NCBI GenBank assembly: GCA_016926795.1
Contig: JAFGNW010000172.1
Location: forward strand, 1 to 32,757
Origin: Candidatus Zixiibacteriota bacterium
GTDB lineage: Bacteria; Zixibacteria; MSB-5A5; GN15; FEB-12
Length of the DNA stretch: 32,757 nucleotides
Direction: 5' to 3'
Under the pieces are notes generated by a model. It was not told the DNA's origin and did no database searches. It saw only the letters and a list, made by a program, of their open reading frames with translations. Positions 8,210 through 16,941 of this stretch are shown here, piece after piece. The position numbers were made by a program, and so were the translations under genes. How positions within the stretch are numbered: position 1 is the stretch's first letter; every line of letters starts with the position of its first letter.

Positions 8210-9840
8210 AAACCCAGCTTCTCCTTGATAGCGGTATTTTCCGGGTCCAGTTCTAGAGCTTTCTGCCACCACTCCCGGGCCTGTTTATTCTTGCCTTTCG
8301 CCTTGTAGGCGTCGCCCAGATGATCGAAAATTATTGGATCGCTGTCAAGTTCTACGGCTCTTTTTAAGTACTTCAAGGCTTCATCAAGGTTCCCCTGGCG
8401 GAAATTGACCCATCCGTAACTATCAAGAAAAGCGGCATTTTCCGGGATTAGTTCAATAGCCCGGGAAATAAGCTCTTTGGCATAATCCAGCTCGAGGTTC
8501 TGGTCGGCCAACATGTAACCCAGGTAATTGAGAGCCTGGGCGTTATCGGGAAAATGTTCGAGAAGCAGTTCGAAAGTCGCTTTGGCTTCTTCATAATTTT
8601 TCAAACGCTCATAAGCCGAGCCTAGCGCAAACAATATATTATCGACTCCTTCCTCGGATTGGAGAGCGTTGAGCCCTTTTTTATAAGTCTCGATTTCTTT
8701 TTCCGGCTGGTCCAGATTGCGATAAGCCAAACCGAGATTTATCCAGCCGATATAAAGGGAATCCTCTAACTGGGTTAAAAGCTCAAATTCATCGCGGGCG
8801 TCTTCGATATTCCCCAGACGAGTATCGATAAGACCGAGATAGAAATGGTTCATACCGTAAACATCACCACTTTCGACCAACTCGGTAAAAATCGTATCCG
8901 CTTTATCGAGTGAGTCGAGACGGTAATAAATTGCTCCCAATCGGCGTTTTTCGGGATAATTTTCCGGTGCGACAGCCACCAGTTGGCGCGAATAAGGAAG
9001 AGCCCTGGTCAGGGAATCCCGGTTAATGTTCAACGATATTAAGAGTCTCAATATCAAGGGATTAGTAGGGTCTACCTCAAGTCCTTCTTTATATATGGTT
9101 TCGGCTGTATCGACCCGGTCGGTGATTTCATACAGCTCCCCCAAACCGATGTAGGAAAGGAAATTTTCCTGACTGTGGTCCAGCTCGAGCGATTTACGGA
9201 AAGATTCCTTGGCATTTTCATAATCCTTTTTCTGGGTCTGAAAGCGGCCCAGCTGATGCCAGATGCGGGGGTCATCGGACCGAATCCGAGCCATATTTTC
9301 AAAAGCCCAGATGGTCGAATCGAGATGATTGCGAGCCCGGTAGATATCGGACAGAAAGGTATAGGCTTCGATATTGTCCGGGTCCAGTTTGATAATATTA
9401 TGGTAAGACTTTTGTGCCGAGATATAGTCGTTCAACATCCGGAAACAGGCGGCGCTTAGGCGAAAAACCTCAACATCACGGGGAATCATTTTTTCCAACA
9501 CCCGCAGAGCTTTTTCAGGTTGATACATCCGGTAATATATTTCAGCCAAAGAATAAGCGATCTGATACGATTCCGGGTAATAAGCCAGGGCATCCTCGTA
9601 GTTTTCCGCGGCGGCGGGAAGGTCCCCCATACCCTCATAAATAAGGCCGTTGGAGTAATAATGAAAAGCTCTCTGGTCTATCTGTTCGGCTTTGTAATCG
9701 AGCAAAAATGTTCGGGCTTTGAGTTGATTGGGGTCGGCTTTGACCTCGGTTATTCTATGTTTGACCGCCTTTGAAGAGCAGCCAAGGCTTAACGCCAGAA
9801 TGATAAGCAAGATTGTCAGTAAACAGAAAATTTTCTTCAA
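8206..9840 (-). CDS. TPR-repeat lipoprotein
   Basis: This encodes 544 residues from a TTG start. A lipoprotein signal peptide (MKKIFCLLTILLIILALSLG, lipobox LSLGC, Cys 21) is followed by about thirteen tetratricopeptide repeats running from about residue 58 to the C-terminus. Recognisable copies include YFSNG-type starts, EALKYLKRAVELDSDPIIFD and AREWWQKALELDPENTAIKE. Such proteins are helical scaffolds for protein complexes at the inner face of the outer membrane; the partner is not evident. The gene lies 65 bases after tyrS with no intervening terminator, and it overlaps the Ig-like gene at its stop, so the three are probably one transcript. No other ATG near the signal peptide could serve as start. 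Confidence 0.9.
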   Translation of the reverse strand: MKKIFCLLTILLIILALSLGCSSKAVKHRITEVKADPNQLKARTFLLDYKAEQIDQRAFHYYSNGLIYEGMGDLPAAAENYEDALAYYPESYQIAYSLAEIYYRMYQPEKALRVLEKMIPRDVEVFRLSAACFRMLNDYISAQKSYHNIIKLDPDNIEAYTFLSDIYRARNHLDSTIWAFENMARIRSDDPRIWHQLGRFQTQKKDYENAKESFRKSLELDHSQENFLSYIGLGELYEITDRVDTAETIYKEGLEVDPTNPLILRLLISLNINRDSLTRALPYSRQLVAVAPENYPEKRRLGAIYYRLDSLDKADTIFTELVESGDVYGMNHFYLGLIDTRLGNIEDARDEFELLTQLEDSLYIGWINLGLAYRNLDQPEKEIETYKKGLNALQSEEGVDNILFALGSAYERLKNYEEAKATFELLLEHFPDNAQALNYLGYMLADQNLELDYAKELISRAIELIPENAAFLDSYGWVNFRQGNLDEALKYLKRAVELDSDPIIFDHLGDAYKAKGKNKQAREWWQKALELDPENTAIKEKLGF

Positions 9841-9905
9841 GGTTTTATCCGTCTGTATTTTACCGTTCCTTTACTTTAATGCCCGAGGAAAGAAAAAGTT
9901 GCAAA

Positions 9906-11168
9906 CTAATTTGCTTTAATCTTTAAAAAACGCCGCTTGCCGACTTTCAATATCATATCCCGGTCAACCTTGAGCTCATAATCGGTGTCGTCTATTTTCT
10001 CACCATCGATGGACACCCCCCCGCCCTGAATCAGCTTGCGGGCTTCGCCGTTGGATTTCGACAGACCGGTTTTGGTCATCAGGTGTACCAGGTACACGGC
10101 CTCAGGATTAAGCTCCAGTTTTATAATTTCATCTTTATCGATTTCGGGGATTTCATCCGGCAGCTGCTTTTGCGAAAAAATACGTTCGAATTCCTCGCGG
10201 GCAGCTTTCCCGGAACCGGCGGAATGATACATATCCACCAGCGTCTCCCCCAGCTTCTTTTTGAGTACCATCGGGTTGACGTTTGTCTTCGCCAGCTCGG
10301 CTTTGATATCCTGAAGTTTCTCCAGGGAAACATCGGTAGCCAGTTCGAAATAATGATATATCTGTTCGTCGGGAATTGACATTGCCTTGCCGAACATCTC
10401 CCGCGGTTCCTCGTCGATACCAATATAATTGCCGAGCGATTTCGACATCCGCCGCTGACCGTCGATACCCACCAGAATCGGCAGGGTCAGGATACACTGC
10501 GGTTCCATATCATAAGCCTCCTGGATAGTCCGACCGGCCAGAAGATTGAAGGTTTGTTCGGTAGCGCCCAGTTCGACATCGGCCCGGATAGCCACCGAAT
10601 CGTAAGCCTGCATCAGGGGGTAAAAAAGTTCATGAACCGAGATAGGAATGCCGTTTTTAAACCGTTTGGAAAAATCGTCTCTTTCCAGAAGGCGGGCAAC
10701 GGTGAATTTCGTGGCCAGGTGCATATACTTGATGAATTCCATATTCTTGAACCATTCGCCGTTGTAATGCACTTCGGTTTTCGATTTATCCAGAATTTTA
10801 AAGAATTGCTTCTGATAAGTTTCGGAATTCTGCATCAGCTCTTCATAGGATAGCATCGGACGGGTATCGGAACGTCCCGAGGGGTCCCCCACCAGACCGG
10901 TGTAATCACCCACGATAAGGATGATTTTATGGCCTAAGTCTTGAAACTGTTTAAGCTTACGGATGCCCACCGTATGCCCGAGGTGAATATCCGGCGCGGT
11001 CGGGTCAAAACCCTGTTTGACCCGAAGGGGTTTGTTTTCTTTGATGGACCTGAGGACCTTGGCTTTGAACTCATCCTCCGGCAGCAAATCCACCGTTCCG
11101 CGGGATATGACTTGCCATTGATGCTCGAATTCCTTTTTCAATTCCGGGCTGTCAAATTCTATGGTCAA
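9906..11168 (-). CDS. tyrS: Tyrosyl-tRNA synthetase (TyrS, type 2)
   Basis: This encodes 420 residues, normal length. It attaches tyrosine to tRNA-Tyr in the cytoplasm using ATP. The class I HIGH signature is HLGH (62-65) within DPTAPDIHLGHTVGIRKL, and the KMSKS loop is RMSKS (240-244). The specificity region around YDSVAIRADVELGATEQTFN is intact. An S4 RNA-binding domain occupies about 355-415 (TGLSKSNGEARKLIQGGGVS). The GDYTGLVGDPSGRSDTRPML segment fits the TyrZ-like (type 2) subgroup. The start is TTG, supported by AAGGAG five bases upstream; there is no ATG nearby. It heads a possible operon with the TPR and Ig-like genes. No T-box-like leader fits in the short upstream region. Confidence 0.97.
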   Translation of the reverse strand: MTIEFDSPELKKEFEHQWQVISRGTVDLLPEDEFKAKVLRSIKENKPLRVKQGFDPTAPDIHLGHTVGIRKLKQFQDLGHKIILIVGDYTGLVGDPSGRSDTRPMLSYEELMQNSETYQKQFFKILDKSKTEVHYNGEWFKNMEFIKYMHLATKFTVARLLERDDFSKRFKNGIPISVHELFYPLMQAYDSVAIRADVELGATEQTFNLLAGRTIQEAYDMEPQCILTLPILVGIDGQRRMSKSLGNYIGIDEEPREMFGKAMSIPDEQIYHYFELATDVSLEKLQDIKAELAKTNVNPMVLKKKLGETLVDMYHSAGSGKAAREEFERIFSQKQLPDEIPEIDKDEIIKLELNPEAVYLVHLMTKTGLSKSNGEARKLIQGGGVSIDGEKIDDTDYELKVDRDMILKVGKRRFLKIKAN

Positions 11169-11209
11169 AATGACTCCTTAATATTTAATCCTTTTTAAAA
11201 TATCGGAAT

Positions 11210-11238
11210 ATAATATTACAGGTTAAATAAGTAAGCAA
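11210..11238 (-). promoter_or_regulatory. Candidate tyrS promoter
   Basis: On the minus strand TTGCTT (11238-11233) and TATTAT (11215-11210) are separated by 17 bases, leaving a leader of about 35 bases before the TTG start. Confidence 0.5.
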
Positions 11239-11319
11239 AATTATCGAAATAAAATAAAACCGGGAGCGTTAAAAGGGAACATAAAAAAAATCAAATAAAC
11301 AACGTAATATTATTTTAAC

Positions 11320-11349
11320 TTGACTTGATGCGCTTCCCTGTTGTTTAAT
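11320..11349 (+). promoter_or_regulatory. Candidate promoter of the PBP1A gene
   Basis: TTGACT (11320-11325) and TTTAAT (11344-11349) are 18 bases apart. The predicted transcription start falls at about 11356, directly at the ATG (11357), which also lacks a Shine-Dalgarno site; see the finding on a leaderless mRNA. Confidence 0.45.
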
Positions 11350-11356
11350 AAACGCC

Positions 11357-13522
11357 ATGACGAACATGACTTACAAACGGACTTTTAAAAAAAAATCGCC
11401 CCATTTTCTGCGCAATGCAATTCTGGCGCTGTTCGCCTTTATTTTTATATTAGCTGTCATTATCGGATTCCGGACTTATCATATATATCAGTCCGAACTG
11501 CCCTCGTTTGAGCAACTGCACAATATTGAGCCCAGTCTGAACACCAAGATCTATGACCGCAACGGCTTGCTCCTCAAGGAATTCTACAGCGAGAACCGGG
11601 TTTTGACCCCTTATAAGGATATCCCTCAGATTCTCCTGGACATGGTTCTCGCCGCCGAGGACCGTGAATTCTACGACCATTGGGGTATCAATATCCGCCG
11701 AACGGCTATTGTAGCCATAAATAATATCGCCCATTTCAAAATCATGGCCGGCGCTTCGACCGTTACTCAGCAGTTATCGCGTATGCTTTTTTTAAGCCAG
11801 AAACAGACCTATGAGAGAAAAATTAAGGAAGCCCTGACCGCCATCAAACTGGAGCGTACTTATTCCAAGAACGAAATCCTCGAGATGTATCTCAACCAGT
11901 ACTATTTCAGCCGCGGTGCTTACGGTATCGCCGCCGCCTCACACATGCTTTTTTCCAAACGGGTAGGGGAACTGGACCTTAACGACTGCGCTATCCTGGT
12001 CGGTCTTTTAAGAGGCCCCAATATCAACTCCCCTTTTAACAATCCGGATAAGACCCTCAAGGCCCGCAACCGGGTTTTGTATTCCTATTATGATTGGGGG
12101 GGGATCAACGAGGAAACCTATGATTCGCTGGTAAAGGAACCGCTCAAAATCAACCCGCCCCAGGAAAAAGTCGGTACCGCCCCTTATTTCACGGAGACCA
12201 TCCGCCGCTATATTCTCGATAAGTACGGCGAATCGGTTCTTTATTCGGGCGGTTTAAAAGTCTATACCTCGCTGGACACCCGGCTCCAGAAAGCCGCCGA
12301 GCAGGCTCTGTATAAAAAAATAGATTCCATTCAGGCTCGTATTGAGCGGACTTATCCGCTCAGCAACCAGCATTATTCGACTTACCTGCCTGACACGGTT
12401 GACGAATTCGGAGATTCTATCCTGGTTTACAAGAAAGTCCAGGGGGCTTTTATCGCTCTTGACAATGAAAACGGCGATGTTCTGGTAATGGTTGGCGGGC
12501 GTTCCTTCGAGGAATCGGAGTGGAACCGGGCTTACCAGGCCACCCTGCAACCCGGCTCGGCTTTCAAACCCTTCCTTTACACCGCCTGCATCGATAACGG
12601 TTATAAGACTACCGACATTGTCGACGACAACCCGATCGTGCTGGATATCCCCGGCGCCAAACAATGGCGACCGCACAATTATGACTACAAGTTCAAAGGG
12701 CCGATAACACTCCGGGATGCTTTGCGGATGTCGCGCAATCTGGTTTCGGCCCGTTTGATTTTAAAAATCACCCCCCAGGAAGCGATTTTCTATGCCAAAC
12801 GGATGGGCATAACCACCCCGCTAGACCCGGTACCCTCGATTGCTATCGGCTCCGAAGAAGTCCGGCTGGTGGAGATAGTCTCGGCTTTCTCGACTTTTCC
12901 CAATAAGGGTATCCATATCCCCTATCGGCTGGTGCATAGGATAGTAGACCGCTATGGAAAAGTTCTGGAAGAAAACACGGCCGTACAAAAGGAAGAAGTT
13001 CTGTCGGCTCAGACCGCCTATATTATGGTCGATATGATGCGCTCGGTGTTAAGTCCCGGCGGCACCGGCCAGCGGGCGCTCTGGATGGGCTTCACCCGGC
13101 CGGCCGGTGGCAAAACCGGCACCACCGACAATTTCTGTGACAACTGGTTTATAGGCTACACCCCTCAGATCTCGGCGGGAACCTGGGTCGGCTTCGATGA
13201 AAAGACTTCGCTGGGCCGCAACCAGGACGGCGCCAAAAACGGCGTCCCGGTCTGGACCGAGTTTATGCTGGCCGCCCATGACTCCCTGCCGATTATGGAT
13301 TTCGAAGAGCCGGATGGAATCGTTCATGTCGACGTCTGTTTGGAATCGGGTGAAATCGCCACCGACCGCTGTATCGATGTCCGCAATGAAGTCTTTATCG
13401 AGGGCACCGAACCGACCACCACCTGCCGGCTGCACCCCTCGCGCGGGCTTTATGTTCCTCACACCACCCAGAACAACGATATGATCCCCGAGGATACTAC
13501 CGACGAGCGGGTCCACTTCTAA
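11357..13522 (+). CDS. Penicillin-binding protein 1A, bifunctional class A
   Basis: This encodes 721 residues. A short cytoplasmic tail and one membrane anchor (about 20-40) are followed by a family 51 glycosyltransferase domain with catalytic Glu in EDREFYDHWG (Glu101), GASTVTQQLSR (132-142) and the second site around KNEILEMYLNQYYFSRGAYG. The transpeptidase domain has the serine motif GSAFKPF (Ser401, Lys404), SRN (459-461) and KTGTT (586-590). It polymerises and cross-links peptidoglycan on the periplasmic side. All catalytic residues are present, so it should be active. The C-terminal 120 residues end in a Cys-containing tail (VCLESGEIATDRCIDVRNE) common in this class. It is monocistronic; a second ATG lies at codon 4. 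Confidence 0.96.
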   Translation: MTNMTYKRTFKKKSPHFLRNAILALFAFIFILAVIIGFRTYHIYQSELPSFEQLHNIEPSLNTKIYDRNGLLLKEFYSENRVLTPYKDIPQILLDMVLAAEDREFYDHWGINIRRTAIVAINNIAHFKIMAGASTVTQQLSRMLFLSQKQTYERKIKEALTAIKLERTYSKNEILEMYLNQYYFSRGAYGIAAASHMLFSKRVGELDLNDCAILVGLLRGPNINSPFNNPDKTLKARNRVLYSYYDWGGINEETYDSLVKEPLKINPPQEKVGTAPYFTETIRRYILDKYGESVLYSGGLKVYTSLDTRLQKAAEQALYKKIDSIQARIERTYPLSNQHYSTYLPDTVDEFGDSILVYKKVQGAFIALDNENGDVLVMVGGRSFEESEWNRAYQATLQPGSAFKPFLYTACIDNGYKTTDIVDDNPIVLDIPGAKQWRPHNYDYKFKGPITLRDALRMSRNLVSARLILKITPQEAIFYAKRMGITTPLDPVPSIAIGSEEVRLVEIVSAFSTFPNKGIHIPYRLVHRIVDRYGKVLEENTAVQKEEVLSAQTAYIMVDMMRSVLSPGGTGQRALWMGFTRPAGGKTGTTDNFCDNWFIGYTPQISAGTWVGFDEKTSLGRNQDGAKNGVPVWTEFMLAAHDSLPIMDFEEPDGIVHVDVCLESGEIATDRCIDVRNEVFIEGTEPTTTCRLHPSRGLYVPHTTQNNDMIPEDTTDERVHF

Positions 13523-13581
13523 GGCGGCTTCCCCCCTTTATCGAACTGATTTTATCCCTGTTTCTAATAAAATATCGGCAC

Positions 13582-13610
13582 TTGACAACAACCGGCCGTC
13601 GGGTTATAAT
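13582..13610 (+). promoter_or_regulatory. Consensus sigma-70 promoter of tRNA-Leu
   Basis: TTGACA (13582-13587) and TATAAT (13605-13610) both match consensus perfectly with the ideal 17-base spacer, 30 bases before the tRNA. It is the strongest promoter in the window. Confidence 0.92.
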
Positions 13611-13640
13611 TGACTCCGAAAAATATAATATCTCTATCTT

Positions 13641-13724
13641 GCCGGAGTGGTGAAACTGGTAGACGCAGGGGACTCAAAATCCCCCGATAGCAATATCATG
13701 TCGGTTCAAGTCCGACCTCCGGCA
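13641..13724 (+). tRNA. tRNA-Leu (anticodon CAA)
   Basis: The 84-base gene folds as a class II tRNA. The acceptor stem is GCCGGAG (13641-13647) with CTCCGGC (13717-13723), and the discriminator is A. The anticodon stem GGGGA/TCCCC holds the loop CTCAAAA, giving anticodon CAA, which reads UUG. A long variable arm (GATAGCAATATCAT region) and the T arm GTCGG-TTCAAGT-CCGAC follow. The discriminator A and long variable arm fit leucine. The 3' CCA is not encoded, so it must be added by a nucleotidyltransferase. A T-run follows directly. Confidence 0.97.
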
Positions 13725-13741
13725 TTTTTTCAATAATTAAA

Positions 13742-13777
13742 AAAAGGTCATCCCTTAAATTTTAGGGATGACCTTTT
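13742..13777. terminator. Bidirectional intrinsic terminator
   Basis: A perfect 14-bp inverted repeat (13742-13755 with 13764-13777) around an eight-base AT loop has an A-tract on the left and Ts on the right. It can end both the tRNA transcript and the convergent secreted-protein gene whose stop is at 13795. Confidence 0.92.
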
Positions 13778-13794
13778 AATGTTAGAGTCAACCT

Positions 13795-15321
13795 TTACGG
13801 GCAGTCGATCATCGCGCTGTGCGACAGGTAGAGGTAATCAATCAGACGGGTAATATCCGAAATATCCGGTGTAGCGCCGCTGCCGTTGACATCGGCTTCC
13901 TGCATACAGCACAGCGGCAGATGACTGAGATAGAGAAAATCGATCAGGCGCGTAATATCGGAAATATCAGGTTCGTAATCGCCACTGCAATCGACATCAC
14001 CGCGGATACCCACGCAGCAGGTATCACAGATATCGTCGAAACCGTTACCGTTGTTGTCACCGAGACAAAGCGTACCGTCCCCGTTGTACTGACCGGTCAT
14101 AGAATAACAATCGAGTTCGGTGGAAATCAGGCAAAGTGTACCGCCCTCGATACAGCAGGCTCCCTGGGGTTCGATATCCGGGTTATTGATTACGAAGGCC
14201 TGGTTCATCTGGGCTCGGCAGGTATGTTCGATAATGCCGTTGATTCCGAAGTCGAAACCGCGCACGTCAACCGAGACCCATTCGGGATTATAATCCGGAA
14301 CCGTAATTTTGAATTCATATTGTCCGGGCATAAGCGGCCCGGAATAAACGATTTCCCTCCTTATATATAGCTCCTCATCTACTCCCGGCAAGGGGGGGAT
14401 TCGTTCGCCGGTCGGCGGGTTTCCTTCCAGCGACCATTCCACCGTTGACCAGTTAAAAGCCAGATCAAGCATACCCGGCCCCTCCATGTAAACGTATAAG
14501 ACCATATCTTTCATACGTTTTTCGTCAAGGGGATGGTCATAAAACCAGATATTCCACCATTCTTCTAAAGGATAAAAATACCAACCATCACCATAGGCGT
14601 CCGTACCCCAACCTTCAACGATCACACCGCCCAAATTCAGGCAGTAGAATTCGTTGTAGATGGTTTCCGCCGGTTCAACAATCGGCTGCCAGTCGCCGAC
14701 TCCGGAAGGGTCCTGCCAGACCGAGACATCGTTCCAGACATCGAGCGAAGTTTTCCAGCCCCAATACTGGTCCTGACCCGTCTGGTCCAATACCGCTGAT
14801 ATACCCAGCCAGTAAACCGTACCAAACTCCTGGAAAAAAGGTTCCGGTAACGAAGTGATATTGTACATCCAGTATTCCTGGTGATCGTTGTAGAAGTATG
14901 TTTCCGTAAAGGGGTCATACCAACCCTGGAATTTGGTTTCCGGAAGAAGTATCGGGTAAGCTACGAAATCCTCAACAAAAACTCTCCATAACAACTCCCC
15001 GGGTCGGCTGTAGGGAATCTGCGGTGGGTCGGCGGGAATATCTGCATAAATATTGATATAAAAACCGATTATATTTCCCGTATTCTCTCTAAACCAGGAA
15101 CCCCAGAAATGAATTTCCGTTATCGGCCCGGAAGCTGAGCAGCGCCAGTCATCGGCGATCATCATCGGGTCAGTAGCATTGATATCCCAGCCCTCTTCAT
15201 CGGGCAACTGCGGGAAATGCATTTTATGGCCATCTGCGGGAATCCAGTCGGCAATTACAGGGCTGCCGGCCAGAGCGACAAGGAGAAACAAACTCGTGAG
15301 GCAATAAATGATTTTTTTCAT
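13795..15321 (-). CDS. Secreted DUF7901-like protein with dockerin-like tail
   Basis: The ATG at 15321 is chosen because GGGAGG precedes it; the product has 508 residues (the frame is open ten codons further). A Sec signal peptide (about 1-24) is followed by a large beta-rich domain with MIADDWRCSASGPITEIHFW, then SRPGELLWR and GTVYWLGISAV. This resembles the planctomycete/FCB family I know as DUF7901 (number from memory; function unknown). Next comes a Cys-rich segment, GACCIEGGTLC to DDICD, then the shared 74-residue tail at 435-508 ending DCP. It is monocistronic between its own promoter and terminator. It should be exported, probably attached to or released from the surface; no enzyme motif is visible. 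Confidence 0.88.
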   Translation of the reverse strand: MKKIIYCLTSLFLLVALAGSPVIADWIPADGHKMHFPQLPDEEGWDINATDPMMIADDWRCSASGPITEIHFWGSWFRENTGNIIGFYINIYADIPADPPQIPYSRPGELLWRVFVEDFVAYPILLPETKFQGWYDPFTETYFYNDHQEYWMYNITSLPEPFFQEFGTVYWLGISAVLDQTGQDQYWGWKTSLDVWNDVSVWQDPSGVGDWQPIVEPAETIYNEFYCLNLGGVIVEGWGTDAYGDGWYFYPLEEWWNIWFYDHPLDEKRMKDMVLYVYMEGPGMLDLAFNWSTVEWSLEGNPPTGERIPPLPGVDEELYIRREIVYSGPLMPGQYEFKITVPDYNPEWVSVDVRGFDFGINGIIEHTCRAQMNQAFVINNPDIEPQGACCIEGGTLCLISTELDCYSMTGQYNGDGTLCLGDNNGNGFDDICDTCCVGIRGDVDCSGDYEPDISDITRLIDFLYLSHLPLCCMQEADVNGSGATPDISDITRLIDYLYLSHSAMIDCP

Positions 15322-15346
15322 GGAACCTCCCAAATTAATTATTTCT

Positions 15347-15360
15347 GACACGAACGTGTC
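15347..15360. promoter_or_regulatory. Inverted repeat in the 5' leader
   Basis: GACACGAACGTGTC is a 6-bp perfect inverted repeat around two bases. It lies in the roughly 105-base leader, 26 bases before the start codon of the DUF7901-like gene. It could be an operator half-site pair or a small RNA hairpin; I cannot decide which. Confidence 0.35.
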
Positions 15361-15432
15361 GTTGTTTTATGTAATTTTCAGTAAGTAGCAATCGTTGTAT
15401 AAGTTGATGTGCGAGCTGATATAGCTAAATAT

Positions 15433-15461
15433 ATAATACAATAAAAATCCCTTTATGTCAA
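15433..15461 (-). promoter_or_regulatory. Sigma-70-type promoter of the DUF7901-like gene
   Basis: On the minus strand TTGACA (15461-15456) is followed after 17 bases by TATTAT (15438-15433). Transcription would begin near 15426, leaving a leader of about 105 bases. Confidence 0.75.
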
Positions 15462-15489
15462 GTTAAGATTGACCGCAGATAACGACCGT

Positions 15490-15518
15490 AAAAAAACCGC
15501 CCGTTATATCAGACGGTT
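15490..15518 (-). terminator. Intrinsic terminator of the NHL-propeller gene
   Basis: On the minus strand, AACCGTCT (15518-15511) pairs with GGGCGGTT (15502-15495) through 8 pairs including two G-U, and is followed by seven Ts. It lies 28 bases after the stop at 15546. Confidence 0.82.
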
Positions 15519-15545
15519 CTTATGAGGATTTATGATATAGGATTC

Positions 15546-16754
15546 TTACGGGCAGTCAGCCAAGGGGTTGTGACTGATATACAGGTAGTCAATCAGGCGG
15601 GTAATGTCGGAGATATCCGGCTCTCCCCCGCTGCCGTCGGCGTCACCCTCCTCTTCGCAGCATAACTCCAAATGAGTTATATACAGGAAGTCGATTAGAC
15701 GGGTGATGTCGGAAATATCCGGTTCCTCGATTTCCGAGCAATCCGCATTGCCCCGCAGGCCGTTGCAGCAGCCCTCACACGCGTCACCGATATCGTTCTG
15801 GTTAATATCCTCCTGGCCGGGATTGTAAGTCTCGATACAGTTGTCGCAGCTATCCCCAACCCCGTCGCCGTCGGTATCTTCGTTGAGCGGATTATACTTC
15901 TCAAGGCAATTGTCAGTCCACAAGAGGCTATTGTCTTCATCGGAGTCCAATTCGAATAATTCAAAACTGTCTTGCTGCGAGTTCGCGATGGCGATTACTT
16001 TGTCGCGTTCGTTATAACACAAATCCACAAGGATGCCGTAACCGGTGTTTATCAAATCCGGCGGCAGAAAAAAAGTACTGTCAAAACGGTGTACCGAAGT
16101 AACGGAACCCGTCCACGAAGAGACATAGAAGTTACGGTCCCTGTCCATAACGATATCATCAAGATTTTCCCAACCGGTGTTCACGATGTTGGAAACCGCG
16201 CCGGTGACGATATCAACCGCCTGAATATAAGGGTTGCCCCCGAAAGAGCACACCAGCAGGCGGTTTTTGACTGAATCCATTAGAATACCGCAGGGGGAGG
16301 TAAGGTCATGATTGACAAATACGGAATATGTCTGGGCGGCGATATCAATCTTCAGAATACGGCCGCCGGACCAGTCGGTGGCGTAAAAATAACCCTCGTA
16401 ATCATAGGCGATATCGTGAAAACCGCTGGTAGCTATCGGTAAATAGGACACAATCTCAGGTTCAGGGTCGTTCAGGCTGAGACCGACCAGAGTATTATTC
16501 ATCACACATACGTAAAGAATAGTGTCCAGAATGTACATATTGGCGCAATTGCCCAAGCCCTGGAAAAAATAAGTCTGGTTACCCTGGTCGTCAATTTGTA
16601 CGATTGAGCCGCCATCCCGCCAGTTTGACACCAGGTAACGATTGTTTAGGGAATCAAAAACCACTCCTTCCGGTTCGTTAAGGAGATTCTGAGCCGTTAA
16701 TGTAAGCGAGAAAATCAATAGAAACAACATTACCAGTGCTATCGTTTTGTTCAT
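15546..16754 (-). CDS. Secreted NHL/SMP-30-type propeller with TSP3 and dockerin-like tail
   Basis: This encodes 402 residues. The ATG has GGAG eight bases upstream, and a signal peptide (about 1-21, ending LTA-QN) follows. Residues about 23-270 show repeated propeller blades, e.g. LNEPEGVVFDSLNNRYLVSN, SGFHDIAYDYEGYFYATDW and ENLDDIVMDRDRNFYVSSW. These are typical of six-bladed NHL/SMP-30/strictosidine-synthase-like proteins. About 272-328 is a thrombospondin type 3 Ca-binding segment (EDTDGDGVGDSCDNC), then the shared tail at 329-402 ending DCP. The junction of propeller and TSP3 reads DSDEDNSLLWTDNC, a TSP3 unit that has lost its usual DGVxDxxDNCP spacing. It is an exported protein; ligand unknown. 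It has its own terminator downstream. Confidence 0.88.
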   Translation of the reverse strand: MNKTIALVMLFLLIFSLTLTAQNLLNEPEGVVFDSLNNRYLVSNWRDGGSIVQIDDQGNQTYFFQGLGNCANMYILDTILYVCVMNNTLVGLSLNDPEPEIVSYLPIATSGFHDIAYDYEGYFYATDWSGGRILKIDIAAQTYSVFVNHDLTSPCGILMDSVKNRLLVCSFGGNPYIQAVDIVTGAVSNIVNTGWENLDDIVMDRDRNFYVSSWTGSVTSVHRFDSTFFLPPDLINTGYGILVDLCYNERDKVIAIANSQQDSFELFELDSDEDNSLLWTDNCLEKYNPLNEDTDGDGVGDSCDNCIETYNPGQEDINQNDIGDACEGCCNGLRGNADCSEIEEPDISDITRLIDFLYITHLELCCEEEGDADGSGGEPDISDITRLIDYLYISHNPLADCP

Positions 16755-16889
16755 TTGTTGTTCTCCAGTCTGAGAGAAAGTTTAATCAAATCTGTACAAT
16801 CACTTAATTGTTTCATTAACTGCTGTTTTCTTATCGCTAAAAGGAAATTAAACCCAAAAAAATCTTACCCCCTTATTTTTACCAAGCCT

Positions 16890-16920
16890 AAAAAAGCCGT
16901 CTCGATAAGCAAGACGGCTT
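16890..16920 (-). terminator. Intrinsic terminator of the FG-GAP/PfpI gene
   Basis: On the minus strand a perfect 9-bp stem (AAGCCGTCT at 16920-16912 with AGACGGCTT at 16902-16894) is followed by six Ts, 22 bases after the stop. Confidence 0.9.
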
Positions 16921-16941
16921 TACTCTATACAACAATTGGGC

